64,000 bases of DNA, taken from contig JBBSJE010000006.1 of the NCBI GenBank assembly GCA_038257535.1, positions 3,605 through 67,604 on the forward strand, given 5' to 3'. This stretch comes from JAGTJU01 sp038257535 (GTDB lineage Bacteria; Myxococcota_A; Polyangia; Fen-1088). Each line of letters opens with the position of its first letter. Position 1 is the first letter of the stretch. This document shows, piece after piece, positions 42,491 through 51,761 of the stretch. Made by a program: the position numbers and the translations under genes. The notes below the pieces were generated by a model. That model worked only from the letters and a program-made list of their open reading frames with translations. It was not told the DNA's origin and made no database searches.

Positions 42491-44548
42491 GTGCCAGCAC
42501 GTTTTTTCGTCGTGTTGGGCCTTACAACCGCTTTGCTGGGAGCCATGAATTCCGGCAGCTTTGCGGCTAAGCCCGAAGCCGAGCCGCGCGTTCAGGTGCG
42601 CATCGAGGGCCCGTTTGCGTTCGTTACCGTCGAGCGAAGTTTTTTTGTTGGCGACATGGCGCCGAGGTCTCGATCGCAGCTTGCCGTGTTCGATGTGGCG
42701 CTGCCCACCTCTGCGGTGGGTTTTGCCGTTGATGTGGTGGATTCAGCGGGCGAGAGCCCTTGGGTGGCCGAGACGGCCGATGAAAATGCGCCAATTTCCG
42801 CGTTGGCGCTTAAGGCCCCCTGGGATCCGGCTGCCCGCCATCGCGTCATCGTGCAGGGGTTGGGTGACCAACAGCGCGTGCGCCTTCGCTACCGCTTTGC
42901 CCTGCCCATGACATGCGATGCGGGTCAATGGACGCTGTCGTTTCCGGGAGCCGTTGATCTATCTCCCGTTGCGTACGAGGTTGACGTGCGAGTGAGAATG
43001 CCCACCGCCGTCCGCGTGGTGGCTGTGGAGGTGGCAGGTGAATCGGTCATGCTCGATCCGAAACTGCGAACCGCGAAAGGGCGGGCGCCAGCGCAGGCGG
43101 CGTGGGACCTGCGCGTGCGCGTAGCAAGCGGGCGCCGCACGGGGGAGCAAAGCGCCAGCGCGATGGGGCTGCGATTTCGCGCGAAGAAAACCGCATTGCC
43201 CGCCGCCGAATGGTGGGCGCTTTGCCGCGCGGCCACGTCACCTTCCTTGGCCCCTCCGCGCGAGGTCGTGTTTGCCATCGACATGTCCCGCAGCGTGGGC
43301 GCTGTCGGGCTCGCCTTGCAGCGAGATTTTGTGCGGGCCATTTTGGAGACCCTGCCCACCGGCACCCGATGGAACGCGGTGCTGTTCCATCGCAAAGCGT
43401 GGCCCCTGTTTCCGGTGTTCCGGTTAATAACCTCAGAGAGCCTGGCGCAGCTTGATGACGCCTTGGTGCCAGGGTCGTTGCAAAACGGCAGCGCGCTCAC
43501 CACCGCGCTGGCCACGGCCGCAACGATGCTGCGGTGGGACTCGGCTGAGACCGAGCGGCTCCCGGGGCCCGCATCCGCCTGGTTGGTTGTTGTGTCGGAT
43601 GGCTCGCTGCCAGAGTCGAAACCCTTGGTGGCCCCGCAGGCACCTCCCTGGGCGGCTTTGGCCGCCGTGCTGCTGCGTCCCGAAGCTGAGGAGACCCCTT
43701 CGGCCGAGGCGCAGCGCTTGTTTTTGCAACTTGCTGCTCAGCAGGTTGGCGTGTTCCGAACGCTACAGCCGCCGGGTGTAACCGCCGCCGCCACGGCTTT
43801 GGTGGCCGAGGTTTTGTCCGGCGGAGATTGGTTCTCGGTGCGGGCGCAGCCTGGGGGCCCCGCGATGGCGGGCCCCGTGCCGCCTGGGCGGGGGACCGGA
43901 CATTGGGTTGCGCCGGGTGCCCGTCGCCCCTCGCGGCTTGAGCTGGTGGCAGGCGGCATCAGCCGTAGGCTGCCCATCGCAAAATTAAACGCTGCCGCGC
44001 CTTGGCCCGCGTCGGATCCGGTGCCAGTCCTTGCGAACCCGTTGGTGCCTGGCCAACGCGCGTTTGTGGTGCCCTTGGCGGCGGGGGACGCGCCACTGCC
44101 AGCCGGCGGGGAACTTGAACGTTCAGTGCTGAGGAACGCACTGGCGTTGGCCTACCTGCCGCGTGCCCGGGCTTGTTACCTCAACCGCAGCGGCCAAACT
44201 CTTGGGGATCGCGACCTGGCAGGACGGGTGCGATTGCGCTTGCAACTGGAACGCGGCGAGGTGTTGGAGGCCCAAGTGGTGTCGTCAACGTTGCAGCGGC
44301 CCGCAATCGAAACCTGCCTTTCGGAGGCCGCCTTTGCGCTTCACATTCCCCGCCCGGCGGGACGCGACGCCCCGGTGGAGGCGTTGCTAAACCTGGTCTT
44401 CAAGCCGGCCACAACGCAAGAGGCCGAGAAGAATGGGCCCATGGGACCCTTGGACCGGGAAATCGAAGTGCTCGTGGCGCCCCTACGCAGCGGCGAAACC
44501 CCCGCTTTTGACCGCCTGTTGCTTGACGAAGCCCCGGTCGCTCCGTAA
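42491..44548 (+). CDS. Secreted von Willebrand factor A protein with AgmX/PglI-type C-terminal domain
   Basis: A 685-residue protein starting at GTG. The signal peptide ends near SFAAK (about residue 26). Residues about 30-240 form a VIT-like beta region. A vWA domain follows (about 255-420) with the MIDAS elements DMSRSVG, the Thr of GSALTTAL, and Asp of VVVSDGS. The C-terminal part (about 540-650) has RARACYLNRSGQTLGDRDLAGRVRL with two Cys residues and resembles the TonB-like AgmX/PglI domain known from myxobacterial gliding proteins. A -10-like TATCTT lies 7 bp before the GTG, so the message may be leaderless. Confidence 0.75.
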   Translation: MPARFFVVLGLTTALLGAMNSGSFAAKPEAEPRVQVRIEGPFAFVTVERSFFVGDMAPRSRSQLAVFDVALPTSAVGFAVDVVDSAGESPWVAETADENAPISALALKAPWDPAARHRVIVQGLGDQQRVRLRYRFALPMTCDAGQWTLSFPGAVDLSPVAYEVDVRVRMPTAVRVVAVEVAGESVMLDPKLRTAKGRAPAQAAWDLRVRVASGRRTGEQSASAMGLRFRAKKTALPAAEWWALCRAATSPSLAPPREVVFAIDMSRSVGAVGLALQRDFVRAILETLPTGTRWNAVLFHRKAWPLFPVFRLITSESLAQLDDALVPGSLQNGSALTTALATAATMLRWDSAETERLPGPASAWLVVVSDGSLPESKPLVAPQAPPWAALAAVLLRPEAEETPSAEAQRLFLQLAAQQVGVFRTLQPPGVTAAATALVAEVLSGGDWFSVRAQPGGPAMAGPVPPGRGTGHWVAPGARRPSRLELVAGGISRRLPIAKLNAAAPWPASDPVPVLANPLVPGQRAFVVPLAAGDAPLPAGGELERSVLRNALALAYLPRARACYLNRSGQTLGDRDLAGRVRLRLQLERGEVLEAQVVSSTLQRPAIETCLSEAAFALHIPRPAGRDAPVEALLNLVFKPATTQEAEKNGPMGPLDREIEVLVAPLRSGETPAFDRLLLDEAPVAP

Positions 44549-44596
44549 GGCGATGCGAATCAAGGGGTTGCAAGCAAAAATCGCCCACCAACAACC

Positions 44597-44625
44597 TTGA
44601 CGTGCATTCACCGCACGACTATAAC
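44597..44625 (+). promoter_or_regulatory. Strong sigma-70 promoter of rplC
   Basis: TTGACG (44597-44602), an exact 17-bp spacer and TATAAC (44620-44625), the best promoter match in the window, about 60 bp before the rplC start codon. GGAG in TTTCCGGAGATTCC precedes the start as a ribosome-binding site. Confidence 0.8.
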
Positions 44626-44685
44626 TTGCCGCCCTTGGTTGCCCTTGCGGCACTTTTGCATTTCGTTTCCGGAGATTCCTGAGCC

Positions 44686-45453
<768 letters not shown>

Positions 45454-45493
45454 TCAACAAAGTAAGCACAAGCGCTTACGGTTTGGCTTCAAG

Positions 45494-45511
45494 GCCCGCG
45501 GCAACGCGGGC
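45494..45511 (+). terminator. Rho-independent terminator after rplC
   Basis: Seven-bp G/C stem GCCCGCG / CGCGGGC with tetraloop GCAA, followed by TTTGACGTTT; 40 bp after the rplC stop and 45 bp before mutL. A smaller inverted repeat (GTAAGC/GCTTAC) precedes it. Confidence 0.7.
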
Positions 45512-45555
45512 TTTGACGTTTCTAAAGGCCCGGTTTCTGCTAATTTGCCGCCTGC

Positions 45556-47430
45556 ATGACGGACGCGTCTACCTCCCCGCGCATTATCCGCCTGCCGCCG
45601 CAGTTGATCGATCAAATCGCCGCGGGGGAGGTGGTAGAGCGCGCCGCCTCCGTGGTCAAAGAGCTGTGCGAAAACAGCATCGATGCGGGCGCGCGCCGCA
45701 TCGATGTGGAGATCACCGCCGGTGGTCGCACCGCCATCCGCATTGTTGATGACGGCTGTGGCATGAGCCCACAAGATCTGCGCTTGGCCTTGGAACGTCA
45801 CGCCACTTCCAAAATTCGCTGCGCCGATGACCTGTGGGGTGTGCAGACATTTGGCTTTCGCGGCGAGGCGCTGCCTTCAATCGCGTCGGTGTCTCGCTTG
45901 ATGCTGCAAAGCCGCCCCGCAGACGCCGATGAGGGCTTTCTCCTGCGCGTGGAGGCAGGACGCGAAATGGAAGCGCGCGCTGTGGGAATGCCGCAAGGCA
46001 CGCAGATTGAAGTGCGTGATCTGTTTTTCAACACGCCCGCGCGCTTGAAGTTTCAGAAAACCGAAGCCACGGAAACCAGCAACGTGTCCGAGGCCTTGTT
46101 GCGCTTGGCGGTGGCCAACCCCGATGTGCATTTCCGCCTGCGCAGCAATGGTCGCGTGGCGATGGATTTGCCGCCGCATCGCGATTTGTCTGAACGTGTG
46201 CGCGCCGCCATGTCACGTCGCGGTGCGGGTGTGTTGCATGAGGCCGTGGGCGATGAAAACGGCGTTTGTGTTCAGGCGTTTTTGGCCGCCCCCGATTGCG
46301 CTTCCACAACGGCACGCAACACGTTTTTGTTCGTGGGGCGCCGCTTTGTGCGCGACCGCTCGTTGTTGCAGGCGGTGTGTATGGGTTACGGCGAGACCAT
46401 GGAAAAAGGGCGCTATCCGTTGGCGGCCTTGTTCCTAGACGTGCCCGGTGACGATCTGGATGTGAATGTGCACCCGCAAAAACTGGAGGTGCGGTTTGCG
46501 CAACCGCAGCCCGTTTATGCGGCGGTTCGGCATGTGCTGAGCTCGGCTTTGGCGCGTGCACCTTGGATGCAAACGCAAGGGCCACGGGCCTACAGCTTGC
46601 CTCCTGGCAGTTTGTCCAAGGCCGGGATGGCTGCGCCGTCAAGCGCCCGTTCCGCGAGCCACGGTGGCACCTCACCGCAGAGCTTGCAAACCTTGAATTT
46701 CGACAACGTGTTTCCTGGGCACAGCGCTCCTGTCAGCGCTCCTATGGTTCCTGCCGCGGCGTTGCTCGTGGCAACAGCGGCCGCAGAACCCAATCCAATT
46801 CCCTCCGCACCTGCTGTTGCGTATGGCGCGGCGGCGGACAGTGGGGCGCTGTCGCCGTTGCGCTACATAGGCGCGCTGTCGAACACATTCTTGCTGCTTG
46901 AAGCGCACGACGGCGGTTTGGTGCTTGTGGATCAACACGCAGCGCACGAACGCGTGATGTTTGAGAAGCTGCGCAGCGGGTTTCATGAGCGCCGAGTGGC
47001 CCAACAGCGATTGCTATTCCCCATCCCAATTGAAGTGGATGACGCGGCGATGGCCAGCCTGGCTGTGGCGGGGTCCGCGCTCGAACGTTTGGGGTTTGAT
47101 GTGGGCGCGTTTGGTGCGCAAACGCTGCTGGTGCGCGCGGTGCCCGAGCTGCTTGTCAAAGCGGATCCCAAACCCCTGGTTCTGGATGTGCTGGCGCGCT
47201 TGGCGGAAGACCAGGCGCCCGAGCTTGTAGGCGCCCACGCTGACAAGGTGCTTGCCACCATGGCTTGTCACAGCGCCGTGCGCGCCGGCGATGGTCTAGA
47301 TCCGCCGCGTGTGCAGGGCCTGCTGCAACAGCTTGACGGCGTTGATTGGCGTTCGCATTGCCCGCACGGCCGGCCCGTGTTGATCCGCATGAGCCTGAGC
47401 GACATCGAACGACAATTTGGCCGCATATGA
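45556..47430 (+). CDS. mutL: DNA mismatch repair protein MutL (with endonuclease motif)
   Basis: A 624-residue GHKL ATPase. N-terminal motifs: ENSIDAGARR, VDDGCGM, GFRGEALPSIASVS, and NVHPQKLEVRF near residue 310. A Pro/Ala/Ser linker covers about 340-430. The C-terminal domain has the metal-binding endonuclease motif DQHAAHERVMFEK (the DQHA-x2-E-x4-E pattern), ACHSAVRAGD and CPHGRPVLIR. Intact endonuclease residues mean it nicks DNA itself, as in bacteria without MutH. It overlaps miaA by 4 bp (ATGA). Confidence 0.96.
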   Translation: MTDASTSPRIIRLPPQLIDQIAAGEVVERAASVVKELCENSIDAGARRIDVEITAGGRTAIRIVDDGCGMSPQDLRLALERHATSKIRCADDLWGVQTFGFRGEALPSIASVSRLMLQSRPADADEGFLLRVEAGREMEARAVGMPQGTQIEVRDLFFNTPARLKFQKTEATETSNVSEALLRLAVANPDVHFRLRSNGRVAMDLPPHRDLSERVRAAMSRRGAGVLHEAVGDENGVCVQAFLAAPDCASTTARNTFLFVGRRFVRDRSLLQAVCMGYGETMEKGRYPLAALFLDVPGDDLDVNVHPQKLEVRFAQPQPVYAAVRHVLSSALARAPWMQTQGPRAYSLPPGSLSKAGMAAPSSARSASHGGTSPQSLQTLNFDNVFPGHSAPVSAPMVPAAALLVATAAAEPNPIPSAPAVAYGAAADSGALSPLRYIGALSNTFLLLEAHDGGLVLVDQHAAHERVMFEKLRSGFHERRVAQQRLLFPIPIEVDDAAMASLAVAGSALERLGFDVGAFGAQTLLVRAVPELLVKADPKPLVLDVLARLAEDQAPELVGAHADKVLATMACHSAVRAGDGLDPPRVQGLLQQLDGVDWRSHCPHGRPVLIRMSLSDIERQFGRI

Positions 47431-48374
47431 GCGCCCTCGAAGCTGAGCGAAAGCGGCCGCAGGTGGTCGCGGTGTTAGGACCCACGGCCTCGGGAAAAAG
47501 CGACTTGGGATTGGCACTCGCCCAACAGCTGGGCGGCGAAATCATCTGTTGCGATTCCATGCAAGTGTACCGAGGTCTCGACATTGGCACGGGTAAACCC
47601 ACGGCCGATGACCAGTCCCTGGTGCCGCACCATTTGCTGGACGTGGCCAATCCCGATGAGAATTTTCATGCCGGCGCGTGGGCGAGGCGGGCGCAGCAAA
47701 TCGTCGACGAGATCTCAAGCCGGGGTCGTTTCCCTGTGATCGTGGGTGGCACAGGGTTGTACTTTCGGGCCCTCACACAAGGCTTGTTCGAGGCGCCCGC
47801 GGCCAGCCCCGAGATTCGCGCGCGCCACAAAGCCGAGGCTGAAGCGAGCGGCGCGCCGGCACTGCACGCCCGCTTAGCCGACATTGACCCCCAGGCGGCC
47901 GCGAAGATCTCGCCCACGGATCTGGTGCGCACAAGCCGGGCGCTTGAGGTGTGGGAACAAACAGGGATTCCCATCACCGTTCACTGGCAGCGTGCGCAAC
48001 CGGTGGCGCCCTTAAGCTGCCACCGCATTGTTTTCGATCGTCCGTTGCCGGCGTTGCGCGCGCTGATCGACAGGCGCGTGGACGCGATGATGGCGGCGGG
48101 TTTTCTAGACGAAGTGCGCGGTCTGCGGACCGGGGGCTATGCGCACGCTCGGGCGCTGCAGGGGCTGGGCTACAAGGAGCTTGGCCAACATCTGGATGGC
48201 GTTTGGCCGCTCGAGGAAGCCGTTGCGGAAATCAAGAAGAACACCGCTGCCTACGCGCGACGTCAGCGAACTTGGTTTCGCGGAGAAACGCCCGATTTCA
48301 TAATATCTGACAGCCCAGATTTCGAGCTGGTGACGGCGCAGACGCGTGCATGGTTAAGCCTGGGGCCAAGTTAG
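47427..48374 (+). CDS. miaA: tRNA dimethylallyltransferase
   Basis: A 315-residue enzyme adding the isopentenyl group to A37 of tRNAs reading UNN codons. P-loop GPTASGKSDLGLALA, DSMQVYRGLDIGTGKPT, PHHLLDVANPDENFHAG and VGGTGLYFRALTQGL are present. The start at ATG 47427 overlaps the mutL stop, and the pairing with mutL is common. The C-terminal ARRQRTWFRGE motif is normal. Confidence 0.96.
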   Translation: MSALEAERKRPQVVAVLGPTASGKSDLGLALAQQLGGEIICCDSMQVYRGLDIGTGKPTADDQSLVPHHLLDVANPDENFHAGAWARRAQQIVDEISSRGRFPVIVGGTGLYFRALTQGLFEAPAASPEIRARHKAEAEASGAPALHARLADIDPQAAAKISPTDLVRTSRALEVWEQTGIPITVHWQRAQPVAPLSCHRIVFDRPLPALRALIDRRVDAMMAAGFLDEVRGLRTGGYAHARALQGLGYKELGQHLDGVWPLEEAVAEIKKNTAAYARRQRTWFRGETPDFIISDSPDFELVTAQTRAWLSLGPS

Positions 48375-48502
48375 CGGGCTTGGCGGGCTTTGGCGGTCTT
48401 TGGCCGTCTTTGGCCTTGCCAGGAGCGGCGCGGCGATGCGAAAGACGAACATTCGCCCCTTGTCATTACGGCCGAAGGGCCCCAGTATCTCCCGTCGCCC
48501 GC

Positions 48503-49498
48503 ATGGAGACGAAGACCGAACAGCCAACGGAAGGGCCCACGCTAGAATTCGAGCGCCCGATCGTCGAACTTGAAAAGCGCATCGATGAGCTGCAGCAGCT
48601 CACCGCCGGTGGATCGATCGATCTGCAAGACGAAATCAAAGCGCTGCAAAAGCGCGTTGAGACGCTTCAGCGCAAGATTTTCGACGATCTGACCCCTTGG
48701 CAGCGCGTGCTGCTGTCGCGGCACCCCAGCCGGCCGTATTCCCTCGACTACATCAGCCGCATGTTCACGGATTTTACCGAACTGCATGGCGATCGTCGGT
48801 TTGGCGACGACCCAGCCATCGTCGCGGGGTTTGCACATTTTCAGGGCGAGTCGGTTTTGGTTGTGGGGCACCAAAAAGGCCGCACAACCAAAGAAAACGT
48901 ACGCCGCAATTTTGGTATGCCCAAGCCCGAGGGATACCGCAAAGCCTTGCGCTTGATGGAATTGGCGGCGCGCTTCGGCCGCCCCATCATTTGTTTCGTG
49001 GACACCTCCGGCGCTTATCCAGGCATCGATGCCGAAGAACGTGGGCAAGCCGAGGCGATCGCCAAAAATTTGGAAGTGATGGCGGGCTTGCCGGTGCCCA
49101 TCTTGTGCGCGGTGATCGGAGAAGGCGGATCGGGCGGTGCTTTGGCACTGGGCGTGGCCGATCGCATTTTCATGCTGGAAAACTCGGTATATTCGGTGAT
49201 CTCGCCTGAGGGCTGCGCTTCCATTCTGTGGCGAGACGACACGCAAAAGCGCCTGGCCGCCGAGGTCATGAAGATTACGGCGAATGATTTGAAGCGTCTG
49301 GGCATCATCGACGAGGTGGTGTCGGAAGCGCGCGGTGGCGCTCACCGCGATTGGGATGTAACGGCCGAGCATTTAAGCGTTGCCTTCGCGCAGAGTCTGC
49401 AAGAGCTTCGCAAGCTAAGCCCCCACGAGCTCAAGGACGAGCGCTACAACAAGTTTCGGCAAATGGGCCAGTTTGTAGAAACAACCACACGTTCGTGA
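48503..49498 (+). CDS. accA: Acetyl-CoA carboxylase carboxyltransferase subunit alpha
   Basis: A 331-residue subunit that, with AccD, moves the carboxyl group from biotin to acetyl-CoA, the first step of fatty-acid synthesis. Seen: ERPIVELEKRIDELQQL, PYSLDYISRMFTDFTELHGDR, GFAHFQGESVLVVGHQKGR, FVDTSGAYPGIDAEERGQAEAIA and GEGGSGGALALGVADR. I took ATG 48503; a frame reaching back to 48350 adds 51 residues unlike the family. It is 128 bp after miaA and 28 bp before thyX. Confidence 0.97.
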   Translation: METKTEQPTEGPTLEFERPIVELEKRIDELQQLTAGGSIDLQDEIKALQKRVETLQRKIFDDLTPWQRVLLSRHPSRPYSLDYISRMFTDFTELHGDRRFGDDPAIVAGFAHFQGESVLVVGHQKGRTTKENVRRNFGMPKPEGYRKALRLMELAARFGRPIICFVDTSGAYPGIDAEERGQAEAIAKNLEVMAGLPVPILCAVIGEGGSGGALALGVADRIFMLENSVYSVISPEGCASILWRDDTQKRLAAEVMKITANDLKRLGIIDEVVSEARGGAHRDWDVTAEHLSVAFAQSLQELRKLSPHELKDERYNKFRQMGQFVETTTRS

Positions 49499-49526
49499 CA
49501 CGGAAGAAACTGGGAGAAGTTGGGCG

Positions 49527-50516
49527 ATGAGCAAACGACCTGAGAGTCCAGGGGCAGAAGAGATCCTGGGTTTGTATTTCCCCGTGTTGGATCACGGCTT
49601 CGTTTCCCTTGTTGATTACATGGGCACAGACGAAGACATCGAACGCGCCGCGCGCGTTAGCTACGGCTACGGCACGCGCAAAAAGAACTTAACCCGCGGT
49701 TTGATTCGCTATCTGCGCCGGCACAAACACACAACCCCCAGTGAAATGGTTGAATTGAAGTTTCACTGCTGCATGCCCATATTCATTGCCCGCCAATGGA
49801 TTCGCCACCGCACCGCGAATGTGAATGAATACTCGGGCCGCTACAGCTTGGTGCCCACATTGTTTTATTCTCCTGAGGCCAACCAGCTCCAAACGCAAAG
49901 CCGCGCCAACAACCAGGGCCGCAGCGGCCAACCGGTTGAAGCTGGTTTGTACGCTGAGGCCTCTCGGCGTTGGGGCGGCATTCGTCGCGACGCCACCTCA
50001 ACGTACGAATGGCTCACGGAACACGATGTGGCCCGTGAGCTGGCGCGCATCGATCTGCCGCTGTCCACGTACACGCAGTGGTACTGGAAAATCGATCTGC
50101 ACAACTTGCTGCACTTTTTAACCCTGCGCGTGGATGAACATGCGCAGTGGGAAATTCAGCAATACGGACGCGTGATGGCGGGCATGCTCAAACGCGTGGC
50201 GCCCCTGTCTTACGAAGCCTGGATCGACTACGACGTGTGCGGCAGCGCTATGTCACGCATGGAACTAGAGGTGCTGCGGAAGCTCGTTCATCCCGAGGGG
50301 GATGGCATCGCGGCTCGCGAAGGTGCGGTTTCCAAGGAGCAGCTGGCTGAGGCGGGACTTTCCGCGCGCGAGGTGACGGAGTGGCTTGCCAAACTGGCCC
50401 CCAAAGCCACGCCCGACTTCGAGCTGGACCTTGGGGCCGCCGTATCAGGTGAGTCGTTCGCTGAGCGATTTGCCCAAGCCGTACCGAAGGGCGATCGAAG
50501 CCCAAGCGAAGCCTGA
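49527..50516 (+). CDS. thyX: Flavin-dependent thymidylate synthase
   Basis: A 329-residue ThyX, making dTMP from dUMP with FAD and methylenetetrahydrofolate. The ThyX motif RHR-x7-S is visible in RQWIRHRTANVNEYSGRYS, followed by the substrate-binding EASRRWGGIRRDAT region. The length is above the usual 220-270 residues, with an extra C-terminal tail (residues about 260-329) rich in Glu and Ala. GGGAGAAG lies upstream of the ATG. Presence of ThyX rather than ThyA has consequences for folate flow. No thyA is in the window. Confidence 0.95.
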   Translation: MSKRPESPGAEEILGLYFPVLDHGFVSLVDYMGTDEDIERAARVSYGYGTRKKNLTRGLIRYLRRHKHTTPSEMVELKFHCCMPIFIARQWIRHRTANVNEYSGRYSLVPTLFYSPEANQLQTQSRANNQGRSGQPVEAGLYAEASRRWGGIRRDATSTYEWLTEHDVARELARIDLPLSTYTQWYWKIDLHNLLHFLTLRVDEHAQWEIQQYGRVMAGMLKRVAPLSYEAWIDYDVCGSAMSRMELEVLRKLVHPEGDGIAAREGAVSKEQLAEAGLSAREVTEWLAKLAPKATPDFELDLGAAVSGESFAERFAQAVPKGDRSPSEA

Positions 50517-50557
50517 TGGCGGCCGTCGCCATCTGACACCGTACCCGCGAGCCCGCA

Positions 50558-50821
50558 CTACTCCTCGGGTTTCGGGGGCGTCTGCGAGGGCACGCGGTAC
50601 ATGCCCGTGCGACGGGGTTGCAGCATGCGGGGCAGTTCCGACAGCGCGCGATCCAACGTCACGGGCTCTTCCGCAGCTTCAGGCTCATTGTCCAGTAGGT
50701 CGCCATCTGAGCGTGCCCGCAACCGGCGCGCATAATCGAGCGCTTTGCGAATCGATTGCTCTGAAACGCCTGCGTCGAAGCCTTCTTTGGCCGCCCCCGT
50801 GCTGCGTGTGTTCCCAGCCAT
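50558..50821 (-). CDS. Small hypothetical protein
   Basis: An 87-residue acidic/basic protein without signal or membrane segment. It contains a helical stretch SEQSIRKALDYARRLRARSDGD, a Glu-rich centre and the end GMYRVPSQTPPKPEE. I do not recognise it. Its position in a gap between thyX (converging) and tatD, the clean composition and the candidate promoter-like TTGACC/CATACT upstream give moderate support. Confidence 0.5.
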   Translation of the reverse strand: MAGNTRSTGAAKEGFDAGVSEQSIRKALDYARRLRARSDGDLLDNEPEAAEEPVTLDRALSELPRMLQPRRTGMYRVPSQTPPKPEE

Positions 50822-50912
50822 GCGATGTGTGCCCTAAAAACGTGGTCCCTACGTGCCTCCCTAGGGATTTTTAAAGTATGGAGTCGGCGGACGATGGCGG
50901 TCAAATCAAATT

Positions 50913-51710
50913 CTAAGGAACCCCCATTTCAGGCGCAAAACCGAACAAGCGTTGCGCGTTTTCACTGGTCACGCGGGCCGCGGTGGCAACATCCACGCCC
51001 TTGATCTCGGCCAAGCGCTTCAGCGTTTCCACAACGTAGGCGGGCTCATTGCGCTTGCCCCGATAAGGAATGGGGGCCAGGTAGGGGGCATCGGTTTCCA
51101 CCAAGATGCGATCGAGGGGTGCGAAGCGGGCAGCTTCGCGAATGGGCTCGGCATTCTTGAAGGTGAGGATTCCCGAAAACGAAAGCATTTGCCCCAAATC
51201 GAGGTAAGCCCGGGCGTCGTTGGCGTCGCCGGTGAAACAGTGGATAACGCCACCCGCGTCTTGCGCGTTTTCTTCCGTCAGAATGCGTTTGGCGTCTTCG
51301 TGGGCGTCGCGGATGTGCGACACGATGGGGCGCCGCAACTTGTGCGCCAGGGCGATAAAGCGCCGAAATGCCACCTGCTGCACGTCCCGCGGGGAATGGT
51401 CGTAGTAGTAGTCGAGCCCAGTCTCGCCAATCGCCACCACCCGGGGGCGTTGCCCCAGCGCTTCAAGCTCCGTCCAGTCGGTTTCAGACATGCCAATAGC
51501 GTCGTGGGGATGCACGCCCACAGCCGCCCATACATCCGCTTCGGCTTCGGACAGAGCCACCGCGCCGCGCGCCGATTCGGTGTCGCTGCCGGCGCCAATG
51601 CACACGAACGCTTTGACCCCAGCGTCGCGCGCCCGCTGCAGCACCAGGGGCAGCTCATCGGCAAAGTCTTTAAAATCAAGATGACAATGGGTGTCAATGA
51701 CGGGCAACAC
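50913..51710 (-). CDS. TatD-family metal-dependent deoxyribonuclease
   Basis: A 265-residue TIM-barrel hydrolase. Metal ligands are visible: DTHCHLD at the N-terminus, AIGETGLDYYYD (Glu), SHIRDAHEDA (His), HCFTGD (His) and VETDAPYLAPIPYRGKRNEP (Asp). This is the standard YcfH/TatD set and length. Members are 3'-5' exonucleases or DNA-quality hydrolases; the exact role of YcfH-type proteins is less well known. It lies 51 bp downstream of the helix-hairpin-helix protein gene, same strand. Confidence 0.93.
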   Translation of the reverse strand: MLPVIDTHCHLDFKDFADELPLVLQRARDAGVKAFVCIGAGSDTESARGAVALSEAEADVWAAVGVHPHDAIGMSETDWTELEALGQRPRVVAIGETGLDYYYDHSPRDVQQVAFRRFIALAHKLRRPIVSHIRDAHEDAKRILTEENAQDAGGVIHCFTGDANDARAYLDLGQMLSFSGILTFKNAEPIREAARFAPLDRILVETDAPYLAPIPYRGKRNEPAYVVETLKRLAEIKGVDVATAARVTSENAQRLFGFAPEMGVP

Positions 51711-51761
51711 GCCATGCAGGGTAGCAGCGTTCCCGTCCGCCTGGGCATGCGAGGGAAATCC

